Below are positions 6,517 through 13,721 of a stretch of DNA of 22,525 nucleotides, one piece after another. The stretch is from JAZKIX01 sp040384645 (GTDB lineage Bacteria > Pseudomonadota > Gammaproteobacteria > Burkholderiales > Burkholderiaceae_D). The DNA lies in assembly GCA_040384645.1 (NCBI GenBank), contig JAZKIX010000222.1:1-22525 (forward strand). The letters run 5' to 3'. Under the pieces are notes generated by a model that was given only the letters and a program-made list of their open reading frames with translations, had not been told where the DNA came from and did not search any database. The position numbers were made by a program, and so were the translations under genes. Numbering within the stretch: the stretch's first letter is position 1; each line of letters starts with the position of its first letter.

Positions 6517-8778
6517 CTAGTGCATATCCCGTCCGGACTTACGGCGCTTTTTTTCTTCGTAAAGATATTGATCAGCACGGCTGAGGATCATTTCGAGCGG
6601 CGTTTTATCGCCTTCTTCCAAGACGTAATAGCCCAAGCTGCAGGCGATGCGATACGGTTTATCGCCTTTGACGTTGAAGGCATCGAAGCGTTTGTAGACC
6701 CGGCGCTTGATGCTGAGCAAATCGTCGGGCGTGCATTCGGGGCTGAGAATGACAAATTCGTCGCCGCCCAGCCGGCACACAATATCGGTGGTGCGGAAAA
6801 TTTGTGCCAGCAACTGGCCGGCTTTGCGGATTGCGAAATCGCCTTCGATGTGGCCAAAATTATCGTTGATGATTTTTAAACCGTCGAGATCGGCAAAAAT
6901 AATAATCATTGGGAAGCCTTTGCCGGCCACGATTTGCTGCTCTGCCAAACTAAAAAAACCGCGTCGGTTATACAGGCCTGTCAATTCGTCGCGGCCGGCC
7001 AGATGCACCAGCCGCTCGTTCAGGCGCGCCGCTGTATCCAGATCCATCTTCAGCATATCGCGCGCCTGTGCCAGTTCGGCCACCAAAATACTGCTGATGA
7101 GGCAGGTCGAGATTTCGTCCCGGATCAGTTCTAGCCGGACCGAAGGCATCACGGTCAAGTCAAAAATGATGTAGCCGTAATGTTCAGTGTGTTGAAAGAT
7201 CGGGAACAAGGCCAGCGTCTGATGCGCCTGATCGTTAAACAGGCCTGCGGGCACCAGGTTGCGCGTCGGGAATGGCTTGTTTAAATCGTCTTCTAGTCGT
7301 ACTGAATCGCGCATGGCAAAAATCAGATGCGATGCGCCGGGCAAGGAATGCTCATTGAGCGATTCAAATATGGTCGGGGCAGAATAGAGCGCAATAAAAG
7401 CGGTAGGAATGCCGAATTCCTGTAATGACTGTTCGATCAGGTCCATTAATTTCTGGTGGTTGAACCCTGACATCCGTTTGTTCAAAAAACCTAGTTCGCG
7501 CCGTATCCAGTCGTTGGAATCTTCTAGCAGTGTTTCGCGTACATTAAAGACGCTTTGCGCGTTCGACAGAACAATCTGGCCACCCAGCAAATATTCGCCA
7601 AAGCGCTGCAAGGCTTCGCGCGAAAATTCAGATACGCCCGCCAGATGGTGATACATCGATAGCAGCATCGCTTGCAAGTGCGAGATATCGCCCGCTTGCA
7701 TCAGGCAACTATGGGCGATCTTGCTCAAGCAGTCTTCAAACCCTTGCTCGTCCCCTTGCAAAGCCAGTTCCAATTGCGTTAAATAGTCGCGATATTGCGG
7801 GATTTGTTCTGGCGTTAATTGCAATGAAGTGATGATTTTTTCGTGTGAATTTTGCCCGGCTCCAGCTCCAGCGGCCGACGATGGCGAATGGCCGATATGG
7901 AAATTGGCGATGCAACCGCAAGATTGACGAATCACCATGCGTGTCGGCAATGTCGTAATGTGCGGCACGTGTTCGCCGCGTATTTTGGCGAGCAAAACGT
8001 CAAAAGCCATCTCGGCCTGTTGCCGGATCGGTTGATTGATGGTGGTCAGCGATGGCCCTTCTTTGGATAAAGACAGCAGATCGTCGAATCCGGTCAGGGC
8101 AAAATCTTGGGGAATGCGCAAACCACGCTCGACCGCGACGGCCATTGCCACCTGTGCCATGCCATCGTTGGCAGATACCAGAACGTCGAAAGGAAGGCGC
8201 CGGTCCAGCAATTCTTCCATAGCGTTACGGCCGTCGTATTGGTTGAAATTGCCTTGCACTACCAATCGGGGGTCATAGGTCAAACCGGCTTCAGCCAGGC
8301 AACGCCGATACACATCGAAACGTTCATTGGCGTCAATCGTGCCTTCCGAACCTTTCATGAAGGCAAAATGCTTGTAGCCGTGGTCGTGAATTAAATGATG
8401 CATCAGCTCGCGAAAGCCAGTGCGATTGTCGATCATTACCGAAGAGCAACCGGGCATTTCAAAATTGAGATTGATCGTCGGCAAATGGCTGAAGCGGTTG
8501 ATAAATCGAATGCTTTCTTCCCGCGTCAGATCGGATTGAAAATACGCGGTAGCACTGATAACTGCATCGATATGCGGATTGTCACCGAGGTCGTAGACGA
8601 TATTGAACTGGCGTTCAAACAGGAATGGCGCGTTGATACTGTGGCCGGCAATGAAGAGTAATTTCAAGCCTTCTTGTTGCGCTTTAAATTGCAGGCCATC
8701 TAAGACGGCACGTTGAAAATAACCATCCAGCGTGTTGATCAGCACTCCGACACGCAGCGCTTGATTTGAATTCGCCAT
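6517..8778 (-). CDS. LacI/PBP1-type sensor diguanylate cyclase lacking a DNA-binding domain
   Basis: This is a 753-residue protein. Residues about 8-290 look like the periplasmic-binding-protein type 1 effector domain of LacI regulators: LRVGVLINTLDGYFQRAVLDG at the start, then YKHFAFMKGS, DVLVSANDGMAQVAMAVAVE, ALTGFDDLLSLSKEGPSLTT and a TRMVIRQSCGC end. The usual N-terminal helix-turn-helix is absent and there is no signal peptide, so the sensor is cytoplasmic. The middle, about 300-590, is helical with a possible GAF-like part. Residues about 590-745 are a GGDEF domain with intact RLGGDEF and an RTTD inhibitory I-site five residues before it, so it should make c-di-GMP from GTP under product inhibition. 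The start is the ATG at 8778 (MANSNQALRVGV); the frame stays open to 8832 without added domain content. The ligand is unknown, probably a sugar-like or purine-like small molecule. Confidence 0.9.
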   Translation of the reverse strand: MANSNQALRVGVLINTLDGYFQRAVLDGLQFKAQQEGLKLLFIAGHSINAPFLFERQFNIVYDLGDNPHIDAVISATAYFQSDLTREESIRFINRFSHLPTINLNFEMPGCSSVMIDNRTGFRELMHHLIHDHGYKHFAFMKGSEGTIDANERFDVYRRCLAEAGLTYDPRLVVQGNFNQYDGRNAMEELLDRRLPFDVLVSANDGMAQVAMAVAVERGLRIPQDFALTGFDDLLSLSKEGPSLTTINQPIRQQAEMAFDVLLAKIRGEHVPHITTLPTRMVIRQSCGCIANFHIGHSPSSAAGAGAGQNSHEKIITSLQLTPEQIPQYRDYLTQLELALQGDEQGFEDCLSKIAHSCLMQAGDISHLQAMLLSMYHHLAGVSEFSREALQRFGEYLLGGQIVLSNAQSVFNVRETLLEDSNDWIRRELGFLNKRMSGFNHQKLMDLIEQSLQEFGIPTAFIALYSAPTIFESLNEHSLPGASHLIFAMRDSVRLEDDLNKPFPTRNLVPAGLFNDQAHQTLALFPIFQHTEHYGYIIFDLTVMPSVRLELIRDEISTCLISSILVAELAQARDMLKMDLDTAARLNERLVHLAGRDELTGLYNRRGFFSLAEQQIVAGKGFPMIIIFADLDGLKIINDNFGHIEGDFAIRKAGQLLAQIFRTTDIVCRLGGDEFVILSPECTPDDLLSIKRRVYKRFDAFNVKGDKPYRIACSLGYYVLEEGDKTPLEMILSRADQYLYEEKKRRKSGRDMH

Positions 8779-8832
8779 TAGAATTTCCCACTCTCGTTGC
8801 GAGACCATACGGTAGGCATACTTATAGCCCAT

Positions 8833-9113
8833 ATCGACTTAATTTGGAATGGCTGATTTTTAGGATCTGAGCGCTTGATTATTGAGCGCAACAGTTCTGC
8901 CTGATCATTTTTGCCAGCCTTGGTGTGATCGCGTTTATGCACGAAACTGATCCAGAATCATTTATTTGAATAAAATCAATACGTTGGCGATTGTCCAGCC
9001 TACTTACCCACAGGCTTAGCCACATAATTTGTGGATAAGAACGACTTTTACTTAGACGAGCGCCCCATTTGCTGGCACTAGGAAATGTTTGTTGTAGGTA
9101 AGGAAATGTAACG
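8833..9113. other. Intergenic region upstream of the sensor-GGDEF gene
   Basis: No gene is seen. It holds the inverted repeat GCGCT-N9-AGCGC at 8871-8889, which would lie upstream of the minus-strand sensor-GGDEF gene, and the DnaA-box-like cluster at 9004-9038. No clear sigma-70 promoter could be chosen by eye. Confidence 0.45.
9004..9038. promoter_or_regulatory. Cluster of DnaA-box-like 9-mers
   Basis: Three 9-mers lie within 35 bases: TTACCCACA (9004-9012), TTAGCCACA (9016-9024) and TGTGGATAA (9030-9038). The last is the reverse complement of the perfect box TTATCCACA. The first two differ from the perfect box at one position each. There is no dnaA, dnaN or parAB gene nearby, so this is not evidently the chromosome origin. 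A DnaA-dependent control or titration site is possible. Confidence 0.4.
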
Positions 9114-9191
9114 ATGCGAAATAAAAGCGCAGTCCAGTTCTATAGTGGCAACGTTATTGATGTCTCCCTCTCCCTGCAATTAATGGGTTAA
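9114..9191 (+). CDS. Possible small ORF of 25 codons before a strong terminator
   Basis: The frame reads MRNKSAVQFYSGNVIDVSLS followed by LQLMG and a TAA. AAGGA lies about 9 bases before the ATG. A perfect 12-bp terminator stem begins at the last bases of the stop codon, as expected for a short monocistronic transcript. The peptide has no transmembrane segment and is not recognised. The alternative is a small non-coding RNA ending at the same terminator. Confidence 0.35.
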   Translation: MRNKSAVQFYSGNVIDVSLSLQLMG

Positions 9192-9222
9192 CCCACAAAG
9201 CTTCGCTTTGTGGGTTTTTTTT
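9190..9222 (+). terminator. Strong intrinsic terminator
   Basis: AACCCACAAAGC (9190-9201) and GCTTTGTGGGTT (9205-9216) form a perfect 12-bp stem with loop TTC, followed by further T to 9222. No annotated gene precedes it on the plus strand within 9 kb, so it must end either the small ORF at 9114 or an sRNA. Confidence 0.88.
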
Positions 9223-9364
9223 CGCTTCGCCGTTGCGGCGCGACCTTTCATCACCTTTCACCAGAGCACAATATTTAACCTTGCGTGTCGGCTGTAAATG
9301 GCAGGCTGATAAGGATGCTATATATACTGGCGGATTCAATTCGCTTTTTCAGATCGGATATACG

Positions 9365-9685
9365 ATGCGGGACGCCAGACACCTTTCGCGTAAATCAATG
9401 CGCCGTCCAGCTAAAGTGACATTGAAAGACACCAGCAAACTGGACGCGGAAACCATTGACGTGTCGCTTGGCGGCGTATCGTTATCAGTGCATCGCAAGG
9501 TCGCGCCGGGCCAGTATTGCGCGGTAACCTTTGATGTCGAGATCGACAGCGTCTGGCGCACAGTTTCTGCAGTGGGCCAAGTGATCTATTGTATCGATTC
9601 AACACCAGAAGGATTTCACCTCGGCGTGCAGTTCCTCGACCTCGACGCTGCCAGCACTCAGGTCATCAGAGAAGTATTGAACTGA
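9365..9685 (+). CDS. Single-domain PilZ protein (c-di-GMP receptor)
   Basis: This is a 106-residue protein that is essentially one PilZ domain. The c-di-GMP binding signature is present: RKSMR (RxxxR) near residue 10-14, then DVSLGG (D/NxSxxG) about 25 residues later, with the following beta strands VTFDVEI and GFHLGVQFLDL. Such stand-alone domains relay c-di-GMP levels to motility, pilus or polysaccharide machinery, but no partner is encoded next to it. The ATG at 9365 (MRDARHLSRKS) has GGA about 8 bases upstream; an in-frame start at 9233 would pass through the terminator tail region and lacks support. Repeat element copy 2 follows 22 bases after the stop. Confidence 0.88.
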   Translation: MRDARHLSRKSMRRPAKVTLKDTSKLDAETIDVSLGGVSLSVHRKVAPGQYCAVTFDVEIDSVWRTVSAVGQVIYCIDSTPEGFHLGVQFLDLDAASTQVIREVLN

Positions 9686-9706
9686 TATTTTCGGTCTTGG
9701 GCAACA

Positions 9707-9786
9707 TTTAATACTCCTGCCTGTATTTAATTAGACGCTTGTAATCCCTGCGGATTGAGGGGTAATTGTCACCATACTCCCCATAT
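9707..9786 (+). repeat. Intergenic structured repeat element, copy 2
   Basis: AATAC (9710-9714), an 8-base loop, then GTATT (9723-9727) make the first hairpin. CCTGCGG follows at 9747, and GAGGGGT faces ATACTCCCC as the weaker second stem. This is the most diverged copy, but the order, the loop length and the spacing to TGCGG are kept. It starts 22 bases after the pilZ stop. Confidence 0.65.
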
Positions 9787-9876
9787 TTCATGTTTATCGC
9801 AGGCCAAATCGGTTGCTTCTTTTGTAACTCATCATGATTGAAAGACATCATTCGCGCCAGCGGCGAAGATGCTCAG

Positions 9877-9906
9877 TTACAATCCCCTCCTGCCGCAAAA
9901 TATGAT
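9877..9906 (+). promoter_or_regulatory. Putative sigma-70 promoter of the FAH-family gene
   Basis: TATGAT at 9901-9906 is a good -10 hexamer. TTACAA at 9877-9882 is a weak -35 at 18-base spacing. The site lies 60 bases before the start codon at 9966. Confidence 0.4.
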
Positions 9907-9965
9907 ACGGTGAGCAAGATTTTGCCCGACCGCAATGGTGACCCACATCAGTAAATGGAGACTTC

Positions 9966-10817
9966 ATGAAATTGCTGCGCTATGGCCGCCCTGGTAAAGA
10001 AAAGCCAGGACTATTGGATAAAGAAGGCAGGGTGCGCGATTTATCCGGTGTCATCGATGATATCGGTGTCGATCAGTTGTCCGACAAGGCTCTGGCAAAA
10101 TTAGCGAAAATCAAGCACGACACGCTACCGCTGGTGCGCGGCAATCCGCGTTTCGGGGTGCCAATTGCACAGGTTGGCAAATTCATTGGTGTCGGCCTCA
10201 ATTTCTCTGATCATGCGGCCGAATCGGGCATGCCAGCGCCGAAAGAGCCCATTCTGTTCATGAAAGCCATTTCGTGCCTGTCCGGCCCGGACGATGCCGT
10301 GATGTTGCCGAAAGGCTCGAAAAAGACCGATTGGGAAGTCGAACTTGGCATCATTATCGGTACCAAGGCTCAATATGTAACCGAAAAAGATGCCTTGTCC
10401 TATATTGCCGGTTATTGCGTGGTCAATGACTTGTCTGAGCGCGAATTCCAACTAGAGCGCGGTTCGCAATGGGACAAGGGCAAGGGCTGCGATACCTTCG
10501 GTCCGGTGGGGCCTTGGTTGGTCACACGCGATGAAGTGCCCAATCCGCAACGGCTCAATATGTATCTTGAATTGAACGATGAACGGATGCAAACGGGCAG
10601 CACCAAAACCATGATTTTTTCGGTCGCCAAACTGGTCAGTTACATCAGCCGCCACATGACGCTGATGCCGGGCGACATTATCACCACCGGGACGCCGCCG
10701 GGCGTTGGCTCGGGTCAGAAACCGCCCCGTTTTCTTAAAGCCGGCGACCAACTTACGCTTGGCATTGCCGGTCTGGGCGAGCAACAGCAAGAGGTCATTG
10801 CCTATTCCAAAGCTTAG
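9966..10817 (+). CDS. Fumarylacetoacetate hydrolase family protein
   Basis: This is a 283-residue member of the FAH superfamily, whose members hydrolyse, decarboxylate or isomerise 2-keto acids using a Mg/Mn ion. The C-terminal catalytic domain (residues about 70-280) shows FIGVGLNFSDHAAESG, DWEVELGIIIG with the metal-binding E-x-E, NDLSEREFQLERG, KGCDTFGPVGPWLVT and TGTPPGVGSGQKPP. The pattern DKGKGCDTFGPVGPW is common in proteins annotated as ureidoglycolate lyase or 2,4-diketo-3-deoxy-L-fuconate hydrolase, so the substrate is left open. GGAG lies about 6 bases before the ATG. It is followed, 95 bases on, by a periplasmic binding protein gene, which may point to uptake and breakdown of one compound. 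Confidence 0.92.
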   Translation: MKLLRYGRPGKEKPGLLDKEGRVRDLSGVIDDIGVDQLSDKALAKLAKIKHDTLPLVRGNPRFGVPIAQVGKFIGVGLNFSDHAAESGMPAPKEPILFMKAISCLSGPDDAVMLPKGSKKTDWEVELGIIIGTKAQYVTEKDALSYIAGYCVVNDLSEREFQLERGSQWDKGKGCDTFGPVGPWLVTRDEVPNPQRLNMYLELNDERMQTGSTKTMIFSVAKLVSYISRHMTLMPGDIITTGTPPGVGSGQKPPRFLKAGDQLTLGIAGLGEQQQEVIAYSKA

Positions 10818-10912
10818 TTGCCACCGTTATTGCAATCGCGTCGTGAACCTCCGGTAAATCGGTGCGATTGGCTTGTCTCCTTGCTTATCTCCCTATTTCC
10901 GAGGAAATCACT

Positions 10913-12130
10913 ATGCCAAAAAAAGGGCTATCCCTAGTAGCATTGTTTTGCCTGTCCAATTTGCTCTGTCTGCCGCCTGCCTTGGCCCAGGCCAAAGGTA
11001 GCGAAAAAACCCTGCTTATCGGCATGTCAGGCCCGTTTACCGGCGGCTCCAGCCCGATGGGCGAAAGCATGCGCAATGGAATTCGGCTGGCGGTAGAAGA
11101 AATCAACAGCATTGGCGGTATCTACGGCAAGAAGATCGAGTTGATCGAGCGCGACGATGAGGCCAATAACGACAAGGGCGCAAAAATTGCGCAAGAATTT
11201 ACTCAGAAAAAAGTCGTTGCTGCCATCGGCATCGTCAATACCGGCGTTGGCTTGGCCTCGATCGAAGCCTATCAAAATGCCAAAATTCCTCTGCTGATCG
11301 CCGTCTCGACCGGTACCGCTTTAACCCGTAAATACGCGCCACCGGCGGCAGCTGAAAACTACATTTTCCGTGTCGCGCCCACCATTAATCTCGAAGCGCA
11401 AGTATTGACCGCCGACCTGATCGCCCGCAAATTGAGCAAGGTGGCGATCTTGGCCGATGCCACGGCGTATGGCGATGCCGGACTCAAGGCGTTCAAGGAA
11501 CAGGTTAGCCAAGCCGGTCTGACTTTAAGTGCAGAAGAACGCTTCAAGATCGGCGATCTGGATATGAGCGCGCAAGTGGCCAAAGCCAAAGAAAGCGGCG
11601 CCCAAGCCTTGGTCGTATGGGGTATCGGGCCGGAATTGGCAGTAGTGGCGCGCAATAAAATGGACGCCGGCTGGCGCGTGCCCTTGATGGGGAGCTGGAC
11701 TTTTTCGATGCATAATTTTATCGACAATGGCGGCAAAGCTGCAGAGGGCGCTTTGATGCCGCAAACCTTTATCCAAGATCCCGGCTCGACCAGTAAAAAC
11801 AGTTTTTTGCTATCGTATAGGCGCGCTTACAAGACCGATGTGATTTCTTCGCCGATGAGTGCGGCCCAGGGTTACGATGGCATGCGCTTATTGTTTTTGG
11901 CGCTGTATCAAGCCCATTCTGAAGATGGCAGCAAGATCAAGGACGCGCTAGAAAATTTGAAGTCGCGTTATCAAGGCGTGATCACCAGTTACGACAAACC
12001 GTTTTCTAAAACCGACCACGATGCGATCACGCAAAACATGCTCTTGATGGGGAAAATAGTGGGCGGCCGGGTCGATTATGCCAATAGTAACGACAAGAAA
12101 AAAGGCTCCTTGCTGCATCTGAAGCAGTAA
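10913..12130 (+). CDS. Periplasmic substrate-binding protein, LivK/Peripla_BP_6 type
   Basis: This 405-residue protein has a signal peptide (Lys pair, hydrophobic core LSLVALFCLSNLLCLPPALA, cleavage probably after AQA). The mature part matches the branched-chain amino-acid type binding proteins of ABC importers: LLIGMSGPFTGGSSPMGESM, a GGIYGKKIELIERDDE block, AAIGIVNTG, and later LVVWGIGPELAVVARN and SAAQGYDGMRLLFLAL. No permease or ATPase gene is adjacent, so it is an orphan here and its ligand is unknown. The ATG at 10913 is preceded by GAGGAA at good spacing; an upstream in-frame start at 10862 would add 17 residues before the signal peptide and is unlikely. Confidence 0.9.
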   Translation: MPKKGLSLVALFCLSNLLCLPPALAQAKGSEKTLLIGMSGPFTGGSSPMGESMRNGIRLAVEEINSIGGIYGKKIELIERDDEANNDKGAKIAQEFTQKKVVAAIGIVNTGVGLASIEAYQNAKIPLLIAVSTGTALTRKYAPPAAAENYIFRVAPTINLEAQVLTADLIARKLSKVAILADATAYGDAGLKAFKEQVSQAGLTLSAEERFKIGDLDMSAQVAKAKESGAQALVVWGIGPELAVVARNKMDAGWRVPLMGSWTFSMHNFIDNGGKAAEGALMPQTFIQDPGSTSKNSFLLSYRRAYKTDVISSPMSAAQGYDGMRLLFLALYQAHSEDGSKIKDALENLKSRYQGVITSYDKPFSKTDHDAITQNMLLMGKIVGGRVDYANSNDKKKGSLLHLKQ

Positions 12131-12159
12131 CCGCGGCGAAATTTCATCGGTGCAAAAAT

Positions 12160-12408
12160 ATGACGATCAAATTGCAAAAAGAGGTAGAGGCACGCTTGCT
12201 GGGATCGCTACAGCGCTACCATCGCGAAAATTGCGGCGATAGTATGGGTGACTTACAAGCCAAGTTGATGCTCGACTTTATTCTGCGGGAAATCGGCCCT
12301 GCGATTTATAACCAGGCGGTGGCCGATGCGCAAACCGCCATCGAGAGCCGCATCGCGGAACTCGATGTCGATTGTTACGAACAGGAATACGGTTATTGGA
12401 AAAAATAA
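12160..12408 (+). CDS. DUF2164 family protein
   Basis: This 82-residue cytoplasmic protein matches the DUF2164 pattern: an N-terminal amphipathic segment (KEVEARLLGSLQRYHRENCG), then MGDLQAKLMLDFILREIGPA followed by IYNQAVADAQ, and an acidic, aromatic end CYEQEYGYWKK. The family has no known function. The gene starts 29 bases after the binding-protein stop and ends 23 bases before the FMN reductase start, so all three may be co-transcribed. Confidence 0.85.
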   Translation: MTIKLQKEVEARLLGSLQRYHRENCGDSMGDLQAKLMLDFILREIGPAIYNQAVADAQTAIESRIAELDVDCYEQEYGYWKK

Positions 12409-12431
12409 TCGGTCCTGAATCTCCTACCATC

Positions 12432-12974
12432 ATGAAAATAATCGCACTTTCCGGCAGTCTGCGGCGATTGTCATTCAACAGCGCCTTGCTGCGGGCGACA
12501 GCGGCCTTGGCGGCGCCGGTCATGGACATTACGATCTATCCCGGCATCGGTGATTTGCCGCATTTCAATCCTGATATCGAGGCCGATGCCGAGGGCAATC
12601 CACCTGCCATTGCCGCCGATTTCCGTGCGCAAGTCGCTGCAGCCGATGGCGTCTTGATCGCCTGTCCCGAATACGCGCATGGCGTGCCCGGCGCCTTCAA
12701 GAATGCGCTCGATTGGTTGGTCGGCAGTCAGATCATCGGCGCCAAGCCGGTCGCCTTATTCAATGCTGCACCGCGTGCCAGTCATGCGCAAGCGGCACTG
12801 GCCGAGATCATCACGGTCATGGGCTGGGACATCGTAGCCGAAGCCTCGATTGCGCTGCCGCCAAGTGGCAAAAATCTGGATCAGGCTGGTTTGCTGGCCA
12901 ATCAGGAAATCTGCGATTTGCTACGCGCTGCAATGGCGGCATTTGCCGAGGGCATTGTGCAACGCCGGCTCTGA
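12432..12974 (+). CDS. NADPH-dependent FMN reductase family protein
   Basis: This is a 180-residue flavodoxin-like oxidoreductase. The phosphate-binding loop SGSLRRLSFNSALLR near the N-terminus and the motif PEYAHGVPGAFKNALDWLVG around residues 75-95 are the two signatures of the NAD(P)H:FMN/quinone reductase family (ChrR, AzoR and ArsH relatives). These enzymes reduce FMN, quinones, azo dyes or metal oxyanions; the natural substrate is not visible. The ATG at 12432 gives the normal family start MKIIALSGSLR, although no good Shine-Dalgarno precedes it; reinitiation from the DUF2164 gene 23 bases upstream may serve. Confidence 0.9.
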   Translation: MKIIALSGSLRRLSFNSALLRATAALAAPVMDITIYPGIGDLPHFNPDIEADAEGNPPAIAADFRAQVAAADGVLIACPEYAHGVPGAFKNALDWLVGSQIIGAKPVALFNAAPRASHAQAALAEIITVMGWDIVAEASIALPPSGKNLDQAGLLANQEICDLLRAAMAAFAEGIVQRRL

Positions 12975-13488
12975 ATGGGAAAGAGTAGCTGTTGAGCCTC
13001 TGTGATGACCTCGAAAAGATGCAAATTGCCGAGTGAAATTCCCTCCCTTTCAAGGGGAGGGCGAGGGTGGGATGGGTTTTGGCCGCACCAAATGCATAAG
13101 TAACCCGTTCCGACTTACCTTCTGGCCGAACACCTTGAAAGAGAACGGGAAAACCGACCCTTTCCTCGGATCTGAATAATTGCGAGAAAGTAAGTGGCCT
13201 GCAAATTCATTCAATGAAACCGATTAAAGCCCCGGCTTGCGCCAATTAATTGCGCCTTACGCCCACCAAAATCGCCTCGTTTTGACGCAGCTTGTTTCTG
13301 ATTGCATGGTCAAATTGCCGTCAGTTTCCCGCGCTTTTAACCCCGATATATCCTTCCATTTCTTCATACGCAAAAAGCGTGTCGCTTTCGACTGCCGAAG
13401 GCTTGATTCCGTCTAAACCGCTCTTGCAGTGTGCCTTGCCTAAGCCATTCCCCACTTCGTGCGAGTCCATTTCAGCGCATTGCCAATC
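12975..13488. other. Non-coding stretch after the FMN reductase gene
   Basis: No supported gene is seen. A possible ORF at 13292-13555 lacks a ribosome binding site, has an atypical composition and runs into repeat element copy 3. The stretch holds the GC-rich hairpin at 13041 and an inverted repeat pairing 13113-13123 with 13185-13195. Confidence 0.5.
13041..13061. repeat. GC-rich REP-like hairpin
   Basis: CCCTCCC and GGGAGGG pair around TTTCAAG, followed by GCGAGGGTGGGATGGG. This purine/pyrimidine-skewed hairpin type is a common dispersed intergenic repeat in Burkholderiales genomes (known from general experience, not searched here). It may also act as a terminator of the FMN reductase transcript. 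Confidence 0.5.
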
Positions 13489-13566
13489 TAATAATACTGC
13501 CAGGGGTATTATTTTTATGCCAATGAATTCGTGCGGAGAATGGTGTAAAAGCTAATATACCCCCCG
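13489..13566 (+). repeat. Intergenic structured repeat element, copy 3
   Basis: AATAATAC (13490-13497), an 8-base loop, then GTATTATT (13506-13513) repeat the stem of copy 1 exactly, with a different loop. CCAATGAAT follows (CGCAATGAAA in copy 1), then GTGCGGA, then GGTGT facing ATATACCCCCC. It is on the same strand as the PAS-GGDEF-EAL gene, with its end about 155 bases before that start codon, so it could lie in the 5' leader. Confidence 0.72.
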
Positions 13567-13721
13567 TATTTTTAATCATTTGGCATGACATTCGAGGCAA
13601 TTTAGCGGACATTCGCCCGTTCACGTAAGCGGTTTAGGATAATCGCAGGTTGTGCTATATGATTCAGCAGGGCAATTCTTTTCAGCACATCCTGATCCTC
13701 CGTTTTTCGTGTGTATTCAAC

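Noticed and set aside
9004..9038. DnaA-like cluster as the chromosomal origin
   Set aside because: No dnaA, dnaN, gyrB or rpmH gene and no AT-rich unwinding region with 13-mers nearby; two of three boxes are imperfect.
13292..13555. An 87-residue plus-strand ORF as a real gene
   Set aside because: No ribosome binding site, odd Cys/Ser/Pro-rich composition, no recognisable family, and it runs through repeat element copy 3.
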